A DNA stretch of 64,000 nt from Phycicoccus sp. M110.8 (GCF_032464895.1 NZ_JAWDIC010000002.1:248001-312000); one strand, 5' to 3'; numbered from the stretch's first letter, positions 35,599-44,781 are shown. The notes: a model not told the origin generated them from the letters alone. A program made the numbers and translations.

Positions 35599-36813
35599 TC
35601 AGCCGACGATGGCGTCGACGAAGGCCTCGGGGTCGAACGGAGCGAGGTCGTCCGGGCCCTCGCCGAGGCCCACGAGCTTCACCGGCACCCCGAGCTTGCG
35701 CTGCACCGACACGACGATGCCGCCCTTGGCCGTGCCGTCGAGCTTGGTCAGGACGATGCCGGTCACGTCGACGACCTGAGCGAACACCTCGGCCTGGCGC
35801 AGCCCGTTCTGGCCGGTGGTGGCGTCGAGGACGAGCAGGACCTCGTCGATGGGGCTCTGCTTCTCGATGACGCGCTTGACCTTGCCGAGCTCGTCCATGA
35901 GCCCGACCTTGTTGTGCAGCCGCCCGGCCGTGTCGACGAGCACGACGTCGGCCTCCATCTCGGTGCCCGCCCTGACCGCGTCGAAGGCGACCGCAGCGGG
36001 GTCGGCGCCCTCACGGTCCGAGCGCACGGTCGGCACGCCGACGCGGCTGCCCCAGGTCTCGAGCTGGTCCGCGGCCGCCGCGCGGAAGGTGTCGGCAGCA
36101 CCGAGGACGACGTCCTTGTCCTCGGCGACGAGGACGCGGGCGAGCTTGCCCACGGTCGTGGTCTTGCCGGTGCCGTTGACGCCCACGACGAGGACGACGG
36201 CCGGCCGCTCGGCGACGCGGGAGCTGGCGACGCTGCGGTCCATGGTGGGGTCGACCAGGCGCAGCAGGTCCTCGCGCAGCCAGGCGCGCACGGTGGCCTC
36301 GTCGGTGGTGCCCTCGACCTTGACCCGCGAGCGCAGGCGGTCGACGAGCTCGGTGGTCGCCTCGACGCCGAGGTCGGAGCCGATGAGGGTGTCCTCGACC
36401 TCCTCCCAGGCCTCCTCGTCGAGGCGGCCGCGGGACAGCAGGGCGAGCAGGCCCTGGCCGAGCGCACTGTTGGAGCGGGCCAGGCGTGCCCTGAGCCGGG
36501 TCAGGCGGCCGGCGACCTCGGCCGGGCGCTCGACCGTGGGGGCCGGCGGCGGCTCGACGAGGGTGTCCTCGGGCACCGGGAGGGTGTCGACCGACCCGGC
36601 GTCCTGCACGGACCTCTTCGGCGCGTCCCGCGGCGGCTCCGCGTCGTCCCCGACGCCCGGCAGCACGTCGCCCGACGGCTGCGTGCCGCGCGGCGCCTCC
36701 TTGCTGCGCCCGCCCCGCCCGCGGGTGAGGCCGACGACACCCCCGACGAGGACGACGAGCAGTACGACCGCGACAGCGATCCATTCCCAGAGCTGATCGA
36801 TCACGCGCGCCAT
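35599..36813 (-). CDS. ftsY: Signal recognition particle receptor FtsY
   Basis: FtsY is the membrane-bound GTPase that receives Ffh-ribosome complexes. The 404-residue protein has an N-terminal membrane segment (IAVAVVLLVVLVGGVVGL), an acidic A-domain, the NG domain with GVNGTGKTTTVGKLARVL (G1), ADTFRAAAADQL (SRP insertion box), VDTAGRLHNKVGLMDEL (G3) and LTKLDGTAKGGI (G4-G5), and ends LAPFDPEAFVDAIVG. The ATG at 36813 places the membrane segment at the start. FtsY and smc are normally adjacent; here a secreted protein and a small membrane protein lie between them. Confidence 0.97.
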   Translation of the reverse strand: MARVIDQLWEWIAVAVVLLVVLVGGVVGLTRGRGGRSKEAPRGTQPSGDVLPGVGDDAEPPRDAPKRSVQDAGSVDTLPVPEDTLVEPPPAPTVERPAEVAGRLTRLRARLARSNSALGQGLLALLSRGRLDEEAWEEVEDTLIGSDLGVEATTELVDRLRSRVKVEGTTDEATVRAWLREDLLRLVDPTMDRSVASSRVAERPAVVLVVGVNGTGKTTTVGKLARVLVAEDKDVVLGAADTFRAAAADQLETWGSRVGVPTVRSDREGADPAAVAFDAVRAGTEMEADVVLVDTAGRLHNKVGLMDELGKVKRVIEKQSPIDEVLLVLDATTGQNGLRQAEVFAQVVDVTGIVLTKLDGTAKGGIVVSVQRKLGVPVKLVGLGEGPDDLAPFDPEAFVDAIVG

Positions 36814-36917
36814 CCTCTCATCGACGGGCGACCCCGTCCGACGGCCGCCCGGCACGCGCACCGCCCCCGGTCGCTGCTGCGGCCGGGGGCGGTGCGGTCA
36901 GTGCTGGACGGGACTGC

Positions 36918-39602
36918 TCACGGGAGCGGGATGCTCCACATGCCCCGGCCGTGCGTGGCGGCGTACAGGTCGCCGTCGGGTGCCACCTCGAGGTCCATGA
37001 CCACGGTGGTGGGCAGCCCGGTGCCGAGCACCTGCCAGGACGTCGCACCGGGAGCCCGGTAGAACGTCGTCAGGTCGGTGCCCAGGACGAGCCCGCCGTT
37101 GGACAGCCGCTTGACCGAGCTGGCCGGCACGTCGGGCAGGTTGCCGCTGATGTCGGTCCAGTGCTCACCGCCGTCGGTCGTCTCGTAGACGTGGCCGACA
37201 CCGGCGCCCGGGCCCTCGGTGAACCGGCGCGAGAAGCCGTTGATCGCGGCGTACGCGTGGTTGCCGTTGGCCGGGTCCACGGCCAGGCCCTGGACGAAGC
37301 GGTTCGGGAACGAGGAGTCCAGCGTCAGCTGGTGCCACGTGCCGCCGGCGTTGGTGGCGATGCCGCGGGCGAAGCCGGCGTTGTTGCACGGGCCGCACCA
37401 GGAGACGTATGCGGCGCCGTTGACCATGGCGACCGCCGTGGCCGAGTGGCCCGCACCCAGGTCGAACTGCTTCTTCATGACGCTGGAGTCACGGGCCTTC
37501 CACACGTTCGAGGCCGTCCAGACGTACTCGCCACCGAAGATGGCGTTGTCCGGGTTGGCCCCGTCCAGGCCCATCGGGGCGATGAAGCGCGGGTTCGGGT
37601 CGCCCGGGTCGAGCGACCACGACGTCGCCGTGGCAGTGCTCGTGGCACCCGGGTTCTGCGCGCAGTTGTTGGTCACGTAGACCGACAGGTAGACGTACTC
37701 CTGCAGCTGGTTGCAGCCGTTGCGCGGGTCGGCCGCGCCGTCACCACCGTCACCACCGAAGTTGGAACCCATCTCCGTGTCGCCGTTGGTGCCGTCGGGG
37801 GCCACCTTGCGCAGGTTGGACACGCCGTTGTCCTGCAGGCCGCCGGAGACCACCATGCCCGTGCCGGACGGGTCCTTGCCCACGGACGAGGAGTAGTACT
37901 GCAGCGCGCCCAGGGTGCCGTCGCGGGAGACGGAGACCAGGTCGGTGGCGTTGCCGTTGGCGTTGACGGCGCCGTTGACCGGACGCCGGTAGACGCCGCC
38001 GTCGTTGCCGAAGAAGACGACGGGCTTGCCGCCGGCCGACCCGACGGTCACCGAGTGCTGGTCAGGGTGACCGGCGAGCGGGCACGTGTTGCTCGCGTCA
38101 TTGATGCTCCAGCACGGGAACGTGAAGTTCCAGTACGGGGAGACAGCCGACCAGTGCGAACCGGCGTCCTTGGTCTCGAAGACCTCCTCGAGCCCGGCCC
38201 AGACGTGGTTGGAGTTCGCGGGGTCGACCTGGAGGAACTGGTTGTACCAGGCCTGCACGCCGACGGCGTAGCCCTTGCGGTCCAGCGCCGAGCCGCTGTT
38301 GTGCAGCTGGGCGGAGTCCGCGATCTTGTTCCACGGACCGTTCGGCGAGCCCGTCTTGGAGACGAAGATGCCGGCCAGCGAGGAGGACGAGGCGATCTTG
38401 CTCGGCTGCTGCACCATCGCGTAAAGGCGGTCGCCGGTCTTGCTGAAGGCGAACGTCGTGTAGCCCACGTCGTTGGTGTTCGTGATGCCGCCGAGGGTCA
38501 CCGAGAGCTTGTGCCAGCTCGACGGGCCCTGGGTGAAGTCGTTGGTCTCGTAGAACCCGTTGTAGGTGTCACCCGAGCGCCAGCCGATGGCCGCGACGAC
38601 GTGCTTGGGGTTCTTCGGGTCGACCGCGATGTCGTTGACGATGTTCTTGTACGCGGCGTTGGTCGCGCCGGACGAGGTGTCGCCCGACCAGTTCGACCCG
38701 GCCGGCACGAGCACCTTGCCCGCGTCGTCCTTGATCTCCGGCATCCACGACATGTTGGGCGCGAAGCCGAAGTTCCAGTCCCCTGCTGCCGTGCCGGCCG
38801 CGTGGTACCAGATGCCGCGGTTGGTCGCGGCGAAGACGGTCGAGCCGCCAGAGCGGACACGCCCGATCGTGGTCGACTCCAGCTCCTTGCCGCCGACCCG
38901 GTCGGACGGGCTGAAGGTGCCCGTGGCCGGGTTGGCCAGCCGGTAGACGCCGGCCCCGACGTAGGACGTGCCGCCGGTGTTCGCCTCGCCCGTGGCGAAC
39001 CACAGCGAGCCGTCGCTGGTCGCGAGCTGCAGGTCGCCACCGCTCAGGGAGGGCAGCGCGTCGGCGATCCGCGTCCAGGCGCCGCCACCTGTGGACGAGC
39101 GCCAGACGCCGCCGTCGGCGCCGGCGGCATACACATGGTTGGCGTTGTCGGCGGCCAGGCCGGTGACGCGGCCCGTGGCGTAGCCGGCACCGCCGGAGGA
39201 GTTCGAGTACCAGTCGCGGTAGCGCGGGTCGTCCTCGTTGTAGGGCACCTTGGTGACCTCGTGCCAGGTGCCGCTGGTGCGGGGCATGGACGACAGCTGC
39301 GCGAACGCGTTGCCGTAGGCCCCGGGCGCGACGATGCCGGGAGCGGTCCGCGCCTGCGCGAACTGCTCCTCGATGGTCACGGCCTCCTTGGACTCGTTCT
39401 GGGCCTCGGTGGGGTTGCCCCCGGCGATCATGAGCGCCTTCTCCATGACGGCGCCGTTGTAGTGGCGGTCGCGCCACTGGTACTTCAGCCAGGCCTCGTT
39501 GAGCTCGTGCCGGCCGGCGTAGCCGGCGGTACCGGCTGCGACGACGGCGGCTGCGGCCGCTCCGGCGAGGACCCTGCGCGTTCGGGGTGACAGAGACGTC
39601 AT
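36918..39602 (-). CDS. Large secreted BNR/Asp-box repeat (sialidase-like propeller) protein
   Basis: An 894-residue exported protein. It starts at ATG 39602 with a strong ribosome site (GGAGGAG) and an N-terminal signal segment (RRVLAGAAAAAVVAAGTAG). The rest is a series of propeller strands with Asp-box-like turns: GADGGVWRSSTGGGAWTRIADALP, ATGEANTGGTSYV, FFGNDGGVYRRPV and YETTDGGEHWTDISGNLPDVP. Such repeats occur in sialidases, xyloglucanases and VPS10-like proteins. No clear catalytic residues can be assigned. It resembles secreted glycan-binding or glycosyl-hydrolase-like proteins. The 24-bp palindrome upstream may control it. It is inserted between ftsY and smc. Confidence 0.8.
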   Translation of the reverse strand: MTSLSPRTRRVLAGAAAAAVVAAGTAGYAGRHELNEAWLKYQWRDRHYNGAVMEKALMIAGGNPTEAQNESKEAVTIEEQFAQARTAPGIVAPGAYGNAFAQLSSMPRTSGTWHEVTKVPYNEDDPRYRDWYSNSSGGAGYATGRVTGLAADNANHVYAAGADGGVWRSSTGGGAWTRIADALPSLSGGDLQLATSDGSLWFATGEANTGGTSYVGAGVYRLANPATGTFSPSDRVGGKELESTTIGRVRSGGSTVFAATNRGIWYHAAGTAAGDWNFGFAPNMSWMPEIKDDAGKVLVPAGSNWSGDTSSGATNAAYKNIVNDIAVDPKNPKHVVAAIGWRSGDTYNGFYETNDFTQGPSSWHKLSVTLGGITNTNDVGYTTFAFSKTGDRLYAMVQQPSKIASSSSLAGIFVSKTGSPNGPWNKIADSAQLHNSGSALDRKGYAVGVQAWYNQFLQVDPANSNHVWAGLEEVFETKDAGSHWSAVSPYWNFTFPCWSINDASNTCPLAGHPDQHSVTVGSAGGKPVVFFGNDGGVYRRPVNGAVNANGNATDLVSVSRDGTLGALQYYSSSVGKDPSGTGMVVSGGLQDNGVSNLRKVAPDGTNGDTEMGSNFGGDGGDGAADPRNGCNQLQEYVYLSVYVTNNCAQNPGATSTATATSWSLDPGDPNPRFIAPMGLDGANPDNAIFGGEYVWTASNVWKARDSSVMKKQFDLGAGHSATAVAMVNGAAYVSWCGPCNNAGFARGIATNAGGTWHQLTLDSSFPNRFVQGLAVDPANGNHAYAAINGFSRRFTEGPGAGVGHVYETTDGGEHWTDISGNLPDVPASSVKRLSNGGLVLGTDLTTFYRAPGATSWQVLGTGLPTTVVMDLEVAPDGDLYAATHGRGMWSIPLP

Positions 39603-39845
39603 CCAAACTCCTCCGGGTGATGATGGGTGGCCCCGGTTCGGGCCTGCCCAAGCATCAGGGCTCATCAGCCGAACGGCCCATGACAAATGTCATGGGCCAC
39701 GGACGAGATCGCCCCCTCACCAGCGGCGTTTGTCCGCAGAGGTGGCAGTTGGGTGCCAGCGGCTGTGCGCGGGCACCCTCGACTGGCACGATCCGGTCAC
39801 CGTGCGCCGGGAGGACGGCGGAGCGAGGAGTCGCTGCCGCGGGCC
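39603..39845. other. Intergenic region with palindrome, BNR-gene promoter region
   Basis: This 243-bp stretch has no gene that I can support. It holds a 24-bp palindrome at 39675-39698 (see next entry). The part 39720-39840 is the downstream region of the small membrane gene and shows GC-rich sequence without an obvious hairpin. Confidence 0.5.
39675..39698. promoter_or_regulatory. 24-bp perfect palindrome (TGACA-N2-TGTCA core), likely operator
   Basis: GGCCCATGACA-AA-TGTCATGGGCC: arms of 11 bp, 2-bp centre. The ATGACAaaTGTCAT core resembles binding sites of NarL/LuxR-type response regulators of the DesR class. It lies 72 bp upstream of the BNR-protein ATG, where an activator or repressor would sit. 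No response regulator is encoded nearby, so the regulator would act from elsewhere. Confidence 0.6.
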
Positions 39846-40127
39846 TCAGCCGGCGCGGTGGCGCCCGGTGTCCTCGGGCGTTCCGCTGCTGCCGATGGAC
39901 CCGACCGAGTCGGTGACCTTGTCCTTGGCGGTGCTGAGCGCGTCGCCGGTCTTCTCCAGGGCGCTCTCGGTCTTCTCCCGGGCCTTGTCCTTGGCCGCGG
40001 AGATCAGCTCCTCGCCCTGGGGCGTGAGCAGGTCGCGGCCCTCGCGTCGCGCGGGGATGGCCACCACGGCGACCACGGCAACCGCGAGCGCGACGCAGAC
40101 GAGCATGCCGATGATGAGGGCGACCAT
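39846..40127 (-). CDS. Small membrane protein, unknown
   Basis: A 93-residue protein with an N-terminal membrane segment (VALIIGMLVCVALAVAVVAVVAI), then a charged helical part with heptad-like repeats (AKDKAREKTESALEKTGDALSTAKDKVTDSV) and a flexible end. I do not recognise it. The helix would be amphipathic or coiled-coil, outside or along the membrane. It lies between smc and the BNR protein with a 68-bp gap to smc. Confidence 0.6.
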   Translation of the reverse strand: MVALIIGMLVCVALAVAVVAVVAIPARREGRDLLTPQGEELISAAKDKAREKTESALEKTGDALSTAKDKVTDSVGSIGSSGTPEDTGRHRAG

Positions 40128-40195
40128 GCCTCAAGAGTGCCCCTGCGCACGGCATACCTCAAATCCACCCGTCCCGGACGGCGTGGCGCGCCCCG

Positions 40196-43100
40196 TCAGG
40201 CGCTCTGGGCAGCCACGTCCCTGATGCGCTGCGACACCACAGTGGTCACACCGTCCCCACGCATCGACACACCGTAGAGGGCGTCGGCGACCTCCATGGT
40301 GCGCTTCTGGTGGGTGATGACGATCAGCTGGCTGGAGTCGCGCAGCTCCTCGAACAGGGTGATGAGGCGGCCCAGGTTGGCGTCGTCGAGGGCGGCCTCG
40401 ACCTCGTCCATGATGTAGAAGGGGCTGGGCCGGGCCTTGAAGATCGAGACGAGCAGCGCCACGGCGACGAGCGAGCGCTCGCCACCGGAGAGCAGCGAGA
40501 GCCGCTTGATCTTCTTGCCCGGAGGTCGCGCCTCGACCTCGATGCCGGTCGTGAGCATGTTGGACGGGTCGGTGAGCGTGAGCCGCCCCTCACCGCCGGG
40601 GAACAGACGCCCGAAGACCTGCTCGAACTGCGCCGCCGTGTCGTGGTACGCCTCGGTGAAGACCCGCTCCACCCGCTCGTCGACCTCGCGGACGATGTCG
40701 AGCAGGTCGCGCTTGGACTTCTTGAGGTCCTCGAGCTGCTCGGTGAGGAACTTGTGCCGCTCCTCCAGCGCCGCGAACTCCTCCAGCGCCAGCGGGTTGA
40801 CCCGCCCGAGGGCGTTCAGCGCCCGCTCGGCCTTGCGCAGCCGCTTCTCCTGCACGTCACGGACGAACGGCGCCGGCTCGGGCAGGGCGTCCGGGTCGTC
40901 GTCGGGGCCGGGCACGTGGGGCACCATCTGGTGCGGGCCGAAGTCCTCCATGAGCACCTCGGGGTCGATCCCGAGCTCCTCGACGGCCTTGGCCTGCATC
41001 GCCTCGATCCGCAGCCGCTGCTGGGTGCGGGCCACCTCGTCGCGGTGGACGGTGTCGGTGAGATCGCGCAGCTCGTCCTGCAGGGCGGCGACGGCGCGGC
41101 GGACCTCGGCGAGGGCGGAGTCGCGCTCGGTGCGCTCCTGCTCGGCGCGGGTCCGCCGCTCGGCCGCGGTCTCGAGGGCAGTCGTGACGAGCGTGACCGC
41201 GTATGCCGCCCCACCCCGGACCGCCTCGGCCACCGTGGCCTCGCGCTTGCGCCGCTCCTGCCGGGCTGCCAGCCGCTGGCGGGCGGCGAGCTCGTTGCGG
41301 GCAGCACCCTCGAGGGAGTCGGCGCGGCCCTTGAGGGCCCGGGCCCGCTCCTCCTTGGTGCGCAGCGTCAACCGCAGCTCGGTCTCACCGGTGCGAGCCC
41401 GGCTCGCCTCGAGCTCGAGGCGGTCGCGCTCGTCGGTGCTGGGGTCGTCGGCCTCGGTGGGCTCGGCGCCGGCCTCCTCGAGCCGCTCGGTGAGGGCGGC
41501 GAGCTCGGCACGGTCGGCCTCGAGGGTCGCCTCCACGTCGGCGATCGCGCGCTCGGTGCGCTCGGACTCCGCGCGGGCGGACCGGACGGTCGCGCCGAGG
41601 TGGCCGAGCCGCTCGGCGACCGCCGCCATCTTGGCGTCGGACTCGTGCAGCGCCTCCAGCGCGGCCTCGACCTCCTCGGTCGCGGCCCGGTGGCGCTCCT
41701 GCGCGGCCGTGAGGGCGAACCGCGCCTGCTCGCCCCGACGCGTCGCCTCGGCCACGCGGTCGCGGGTCTCGTCGACGGCCGACTGGATCTCGATCAGGCT
41801 GGGCGCACTCGAGGAACCGCCGCGGACGAAGCCCGGCGCGAAGACGTCGCCCTCGGCGGTCACGGCGGTGACGCCCTGACCGCGGGAGACGAGCGCGGTG
41901 GCCTGGGCCGCGTCGGCCACGAGGGCGACCCGGTCGAGCAGCTGCTCGACCGCCGGACGGACCGTGGCAGGCGCGTCGACGACCTCGCGGGCCCAGACGG
42001 CGCCGTCCTCGAGGGCCGGCCAGCTCGACGGGTCGGAGGCGGCGGCGGTCTGCCCGACGAGGAACGCCGCGCGTCCGGCGTCGTCCTGGCGAAGCGTCTG
42101 GAGGGCGGCTGCCGCGTTGTCCACGGACTCGACCGCGAGCGCGTCGCCGGCCCAGCCGAGGGCTGCGGCGACGGCGGCTTCGTGGCCACCGCGCACCTGG
42201 AGCAGGGAGGCCACGGAGCCGACGATGCCGTGCCGGGAGTCGGCGGCGGCGAGCAGCGTGGCCGCGCCGTCCTTGCGCGAGAGGCTGAGCTCGAGGGCCT
42301 CGAGCCGTGCGCTGGCGGTGGTGCGGTCGCGCTCGGCGGTGCGCTCGGCCTCACGCAGCCGCTCGACCTCGGCCTCGACCTCCTCCAGGGCCGCGGCGGC
42401 GGTCTCGTAGGTCGAGTCCAGGCCCTCCTCGCCCTCCTCCTCGACGGCGATCGAGGCCTCGAGGGTGGAGAACTCCTTCTCGGCGGCGCGGGCCCGCTCC
42501 TGCGACTGCTCGACGACGCCGCGCAGCCGGCCGATCTCGGCCTCCCCGGCCTCGATGCGGCTCTTGCGCGCGCCGACCTGGCCGGCGAGCTTGGCCAGCC
42601 CCTCGCGGCGGTCCGCGGCCGCGCGGGCGAGGCGCTGCAGGCGCTGCTGCTCCGCGGCATACGCCCGCTCCAGCTCCTCGCGGGCGGACACGGCGGACTG
42701 GAGCGCGTCCTTGGCCTCGCGCACCTCGGCGAGCAGCGACTCCTCCTGGCGGCGGGCCTCGGCGGCCTGCGCGCGCAGCTCCTCGGGGTCGCGGCCGGTG
42801 GTCTGCTCGTCGGCGGTGTCCTGGCTGAGCAGGCGCACACGCTCGGCGGCGAGCGACTCGGTCGAGGTGAGCTTGTCGCGCAGCTGCTGCAGGGCGAACC
42901 AGCGCTCCTGGGCGCGGGACAGCTCGGGGGCGGCGTCGGCGGCCTGCTGCTCGAGCGTGGCGAGGCGGCTGCGCTGCTCGGCCAGGCCCTCCTCGACCTC
43001 CGTGCGCTTGGCGATCAGGGCGGTCTCGTCGGCGACCTCCTGCTCGAGCGTCGAGGTCAGCTGGACGAGGTCGTCGGCCAGCAGGCGCAGGCGGGCGTCG

Positions 43101-43768
43101 CGGGCATCGGCCTGGATGACCGCGGCCCGGCGGGCTGCCTCGGCCTGGCGGCCCAGCGGCCCGAGCTGACGGCGGATCTCGCCCGTGAGGTCGCTGACCC
43201 GGGTGAGGTTGGCCTCCATCGCCTCGAGCTTGCGCAGCGCCTTCTCCTTGCGCTTGCGGTGCTTGAGGACCCCCGCGGCCTCCTCGATGAAGCCGCGTCG
43301 CTCCTCGGGCGTCGCGCGCAGGACGGTGTCGAGCTGGCCCTGGCCGACGATGACGTGCATCTCGCGGCCGATGCCGCTGTCGGACAGCAGCTCCTGGACG
43401 TCGAGCAGCCGGCAGGAGGTGCCGTTGATGGCGTACTCCGAGCCACCGTTGCGGAACATCGTCCGGCTGATGGTGACCTCGGTGTAGTCGATCGGCAGCG
43501 CGCCGTCGGTGTTGTCGATGGTCAGGGCGACCTCGGCGCGGCCCAGCGGCGCGCGGCCGGCGGTCCCGGCGAAGATGACGTCCTCCATCTTGCCGCCGCG
43601 CAGGCTCTTGGCTCCCTGCTCCCCCATCACCCACGCGAGCGCGTCGACGACGTTGGACTTGCCGGAGCCGTTGGGGCCGACGATGCAGGTGATGCCCGGC
43701 TCGAGCCGCATCGAGGTCGCCGAGGCGAAGGACTTGAAGCCCTTGAGGGTGAGGCTCTTGACGTACAC
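40196..43768 (-). CDS. smc: Chromosome segregation protein SMC
   Basis: SMC with ScpA/ScpB compacts and separates chromosomes. The 1190-residue protein shows the N-terminal head (YVKSLTLKGFKSFASATSM; Walker A IVGPNGSGKSNVVDALAWVMGEQG), long coiled coils, the hinge near residues 510-680 (GIVGSVASLLQVRGGHEAAVAAALG; VRGGSSSAPS), a second coil, and the C-terminal head (signature LSGGERSLVAVALL; Walker B PFYIMDEVEAALDDANL). The start is GTG at 43768, so the protein begins (V)YVKSLTLKGF, the standard N-terminus; the open frame upstream is low-complexity and not conserved. Confidence 0.97.
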   Translation of the reverse strand: MYVKSLTLKGFKSFASATSMRLEPGITCIVGPNGSGKSNVVDALAWVMGEQGAKSLRGGKMEDVIFAGTAGRAPLGRAEVALTIDNTDGALPIDYTEVTISRTMFRNGGSEYAINGTSCRLLDVQELLSDSGIGREMHVIVGQGQLDTVLRATPEERRGFIEEAAGVLKHRKRKEKALRKLEAMEANLTRVSDLTGEIRRQLGPLGRQAEAARRAAVIQADARDARLRLLADDLVQLTSTLEQEVADETALIAKRTEVEEGLAEQRSRLATLEQQAADAAPELSRAQERWFALQQLRDKLTSTESLAAERVRLLSQDTADEQTTGRDPEELRAQAAEARRQEESLLAEVREAKDALQSAVSAREELERAYAAEQQRLQRLARAAADRREGLAKLAGQVGARKSRIEAGEAEIGRLRGVVEQSQERARAAEKEFSTLEASIAVEEEGEEGLDSTYETAAAALEEVEAEVERLREAERTAERDRTTASARLEALELSLSRKDGAATLLAAADSRHGIVGSVASLLQVRGGHEAAVAAALGWAGDALAVESVDNAAAALQTLRQDDAGRAAFLVGQTAAASDPSSWPALEDGAVWAREVVDAPATVRPAVEQLLDRVALVADAAQATALVSRGQGVTAVTAEGDVFAPGFVRGGSSSAPSLIEIQSAVDETRDRVAEATRRGEQARFALTAAQERHRAATEEVEAALEALHESDAKMAAVAERLGHLGATVRSARAESERTERAIADVEATLEADRAELAALTERLEEAGAEPTEADDPSTDERDRLELEASRARTGETELRLTLRTKEERARALKGRADSLEGAARNELAARQRLAARQERRKREATVAEAVRGGAAYAVTLVTTALETAAERRTRAEQERTERDSALAEVRRAVAALQDELRDLTDTVHRDEVARTQQRLRIEAMQAKAVEELGIDPEVLMEDFGPHQMVPHVPGPDDDPDALPEPAPFVRDVQEKRLRKAERALNALGRVNPLALEEFAALEERHKFLTEQLEDLKKSKRDLLDIVREVDERVERVFTEAYHDTAAQFEQVFGRLFPGGEGRLTLTDPSNMLTTGIEVEARPPGKKIKRLSLLSGGERSLVAVALLVSIFKARPSPFYIMDEVEAALDDANLGRLITLFEELRDSSQLIVITHQKRTMEVADALYGVSMRGDGVTTVVSQRIRDVAAQSA

Positions 43769-44047
43769 GAGCGGCGTGGCTCCCGGGGAAGGCTGCGGGT
43801 GGTCGGACGGGGTCGGATCGGGGGCCACCCTACCCGCGGGCACGACGAGGGCCGTGGACCTTCCGTCGACCTGCGTTGCCTGTGCCTGCTGTGACGCAAT
43901 TGACGCCGCGTCGGCGCGTTGCGTCCGCCGAAGTCCCAGACCTCGGTTCTCCGGGCCCTGGGATGACCCGAAGTCCCGGACTTCGGAGCGGCAGACCCCG
44001 TGGGTGCCGAAGTCCCAGACCTCTGGGACCTCTGGGCGGGACGCAGG
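43769..44047. other. 279-bp intergenic region with repeated CCGAAGTCC elements
   Basis: No supportable gene. It lies downstream of chorismate mutase and upstream of smc. The left part (to about 43900) is the smc leader; the right part carries three copies of CCGAAGTCC described in the next entry. Confidence 0.6.
43928..44023. repeat. Three CCGAAGTCC(C/G) elements, the middle one a perfect 19-bp palindrome
   Basis: CCGAAGTCCCAGACCTC at 43928-43944 and again at 44007-44023 (identical 17 bp). Between them CCGAAGTCCCGGACTTCGG at 43968-43986 is a perfect palindrome around its central C. The repeats could be a protein-binding array or transcription-ending hairpins for the chorismate mutase unit. 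Confidence 0.75.
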
Positions 44048-44359
44048 TTAGTCGGAGGCGGCGATGGCCTCGTGGTGGTGGATCACCTCGGCGATGACGA
44101 AGTTGAGGAACTTCTCGGCGAAGGTCGGGTCGAGTCCCGCCTCGTCGGCCAGGGCGCGCAGCCGCGCGATCTGGCGCTCCTCGCGCGAGGGGTCGGCCGG
44201 CGGCATACCGGTGCGCGCCTTGTACTCACCCACCTGCTGGGTGCACTTGAAGCGCTCGGCGAGCAGGTGCACGAGGGCGGCGTCGATGTTGTCGATGCTG
44301 GCGCGCAGCCGCACCAGCTCGGCGGGTGTCTCCGGGTCGGTCGGGACGGGTGAGGTCAC
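44048..44359 (-). CDS. Chorismate mutase (AroQ type)
   Basis: Chorismate mutase converts chorismate to prephenate for Phe and Tyr. The 103-residue helical protein fits the AroQ family: LVRLRASIDNIDAALVHLLAERFKCTQQVGEYKARTGMPPADPSREERQIARLR, with the Arg, Lys (EYKA) and Glu (EER) active-site residues in expected order. It overlaps the small coiled-coil gene upstream by 4 bp. Confidence 0.9.
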   Translation of the reverse strand: MTSPVPTDPETPAELVRLRASIDNIDAALVHLLAERFKCTQQVGEYKARTGMPPADPSREERQIARLRALADEAGLDPTFAEKFLNFVIAEVIHHHEAIAASD

Positions 44360-44583
44360 CCGGCAATCGTAGGCACGGCAGCGCCCACGACGTCCGGCTG
44401 TCTCACGTCCTCACGGACGCGGTCGCCCTCACGCACGCGGTCGTTGTCGCGCAGGCGGTCGTTGTCGCGCTGCAACGCCTCGACGAGGTGCTCGAGGTCG
44501 CGGACCCTGCGACGCAGCTCGATGGTCTCGAGCACCAGCCGTGGCTCGTTCGCCACGCGGTAGCCCACGAGGGCCTTGGCCAT
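44356..44583 (-). CDS. Small coiled-coil protein (MAKAL-type), unknown
   Basis: A 75-residue protein starting MAKALVGYRVANEPRLVLETIELRRRVRDLEHLVEALQ, then a repetitive charged segment RDNDRLRDNDRVREGDRVRED. Proteins beginning MAKAL-x-G with a following RLxxLxxxV/LRxRVRDLE coil are common in actinobacteria, and I know of no function. ATG 44583 has a good ribosome site (GGAGAAGGAG). The DNA of the repeat segment consists of imperfect GGTCGTTGTCGCG-type units. It is coupled to chorismate mutase by a 4-bp overlap. Confidence 0.65.
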   Translation of the reverse strand: MAKALVGYRVANEPRLVLETIELRRRVRDLEHLVEALQRDNDRLRDNDRVREGDRVREDVRQPDVVGAAVPTIAG

Positions 44584-44781
44584 GGTCGACTCCTTCTCCG
44601 CAGGCGGCGGGGGTTCGCGAGCTGCGGCCCGGCCCGAGCGGCCCACCCCCCACGGGGCGACCGGGGCCATCTCTCAGGGTGGCAGGCAGTCCGGTGCGGG
44701 TCAATGGCGTCCGGTGTGCCCTTTTTGCCCGTGCGTCACTCCTCCACCACACCCGGACCCACGGGGGCCCCCGCGCCGGGG

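Noticed and set aside
36951-39590. An 879-residue plus-strand frame over the BNR-repeat gene
   Set aside because: It lacks a ribosome site and motifs; the minus-strand gene has both.
40310-43894. An 1194-residue plus-strand frame over smc
   Set aside because: It mirrors the smc gene, shows no domain of its own and is explained by codon third-position GC.
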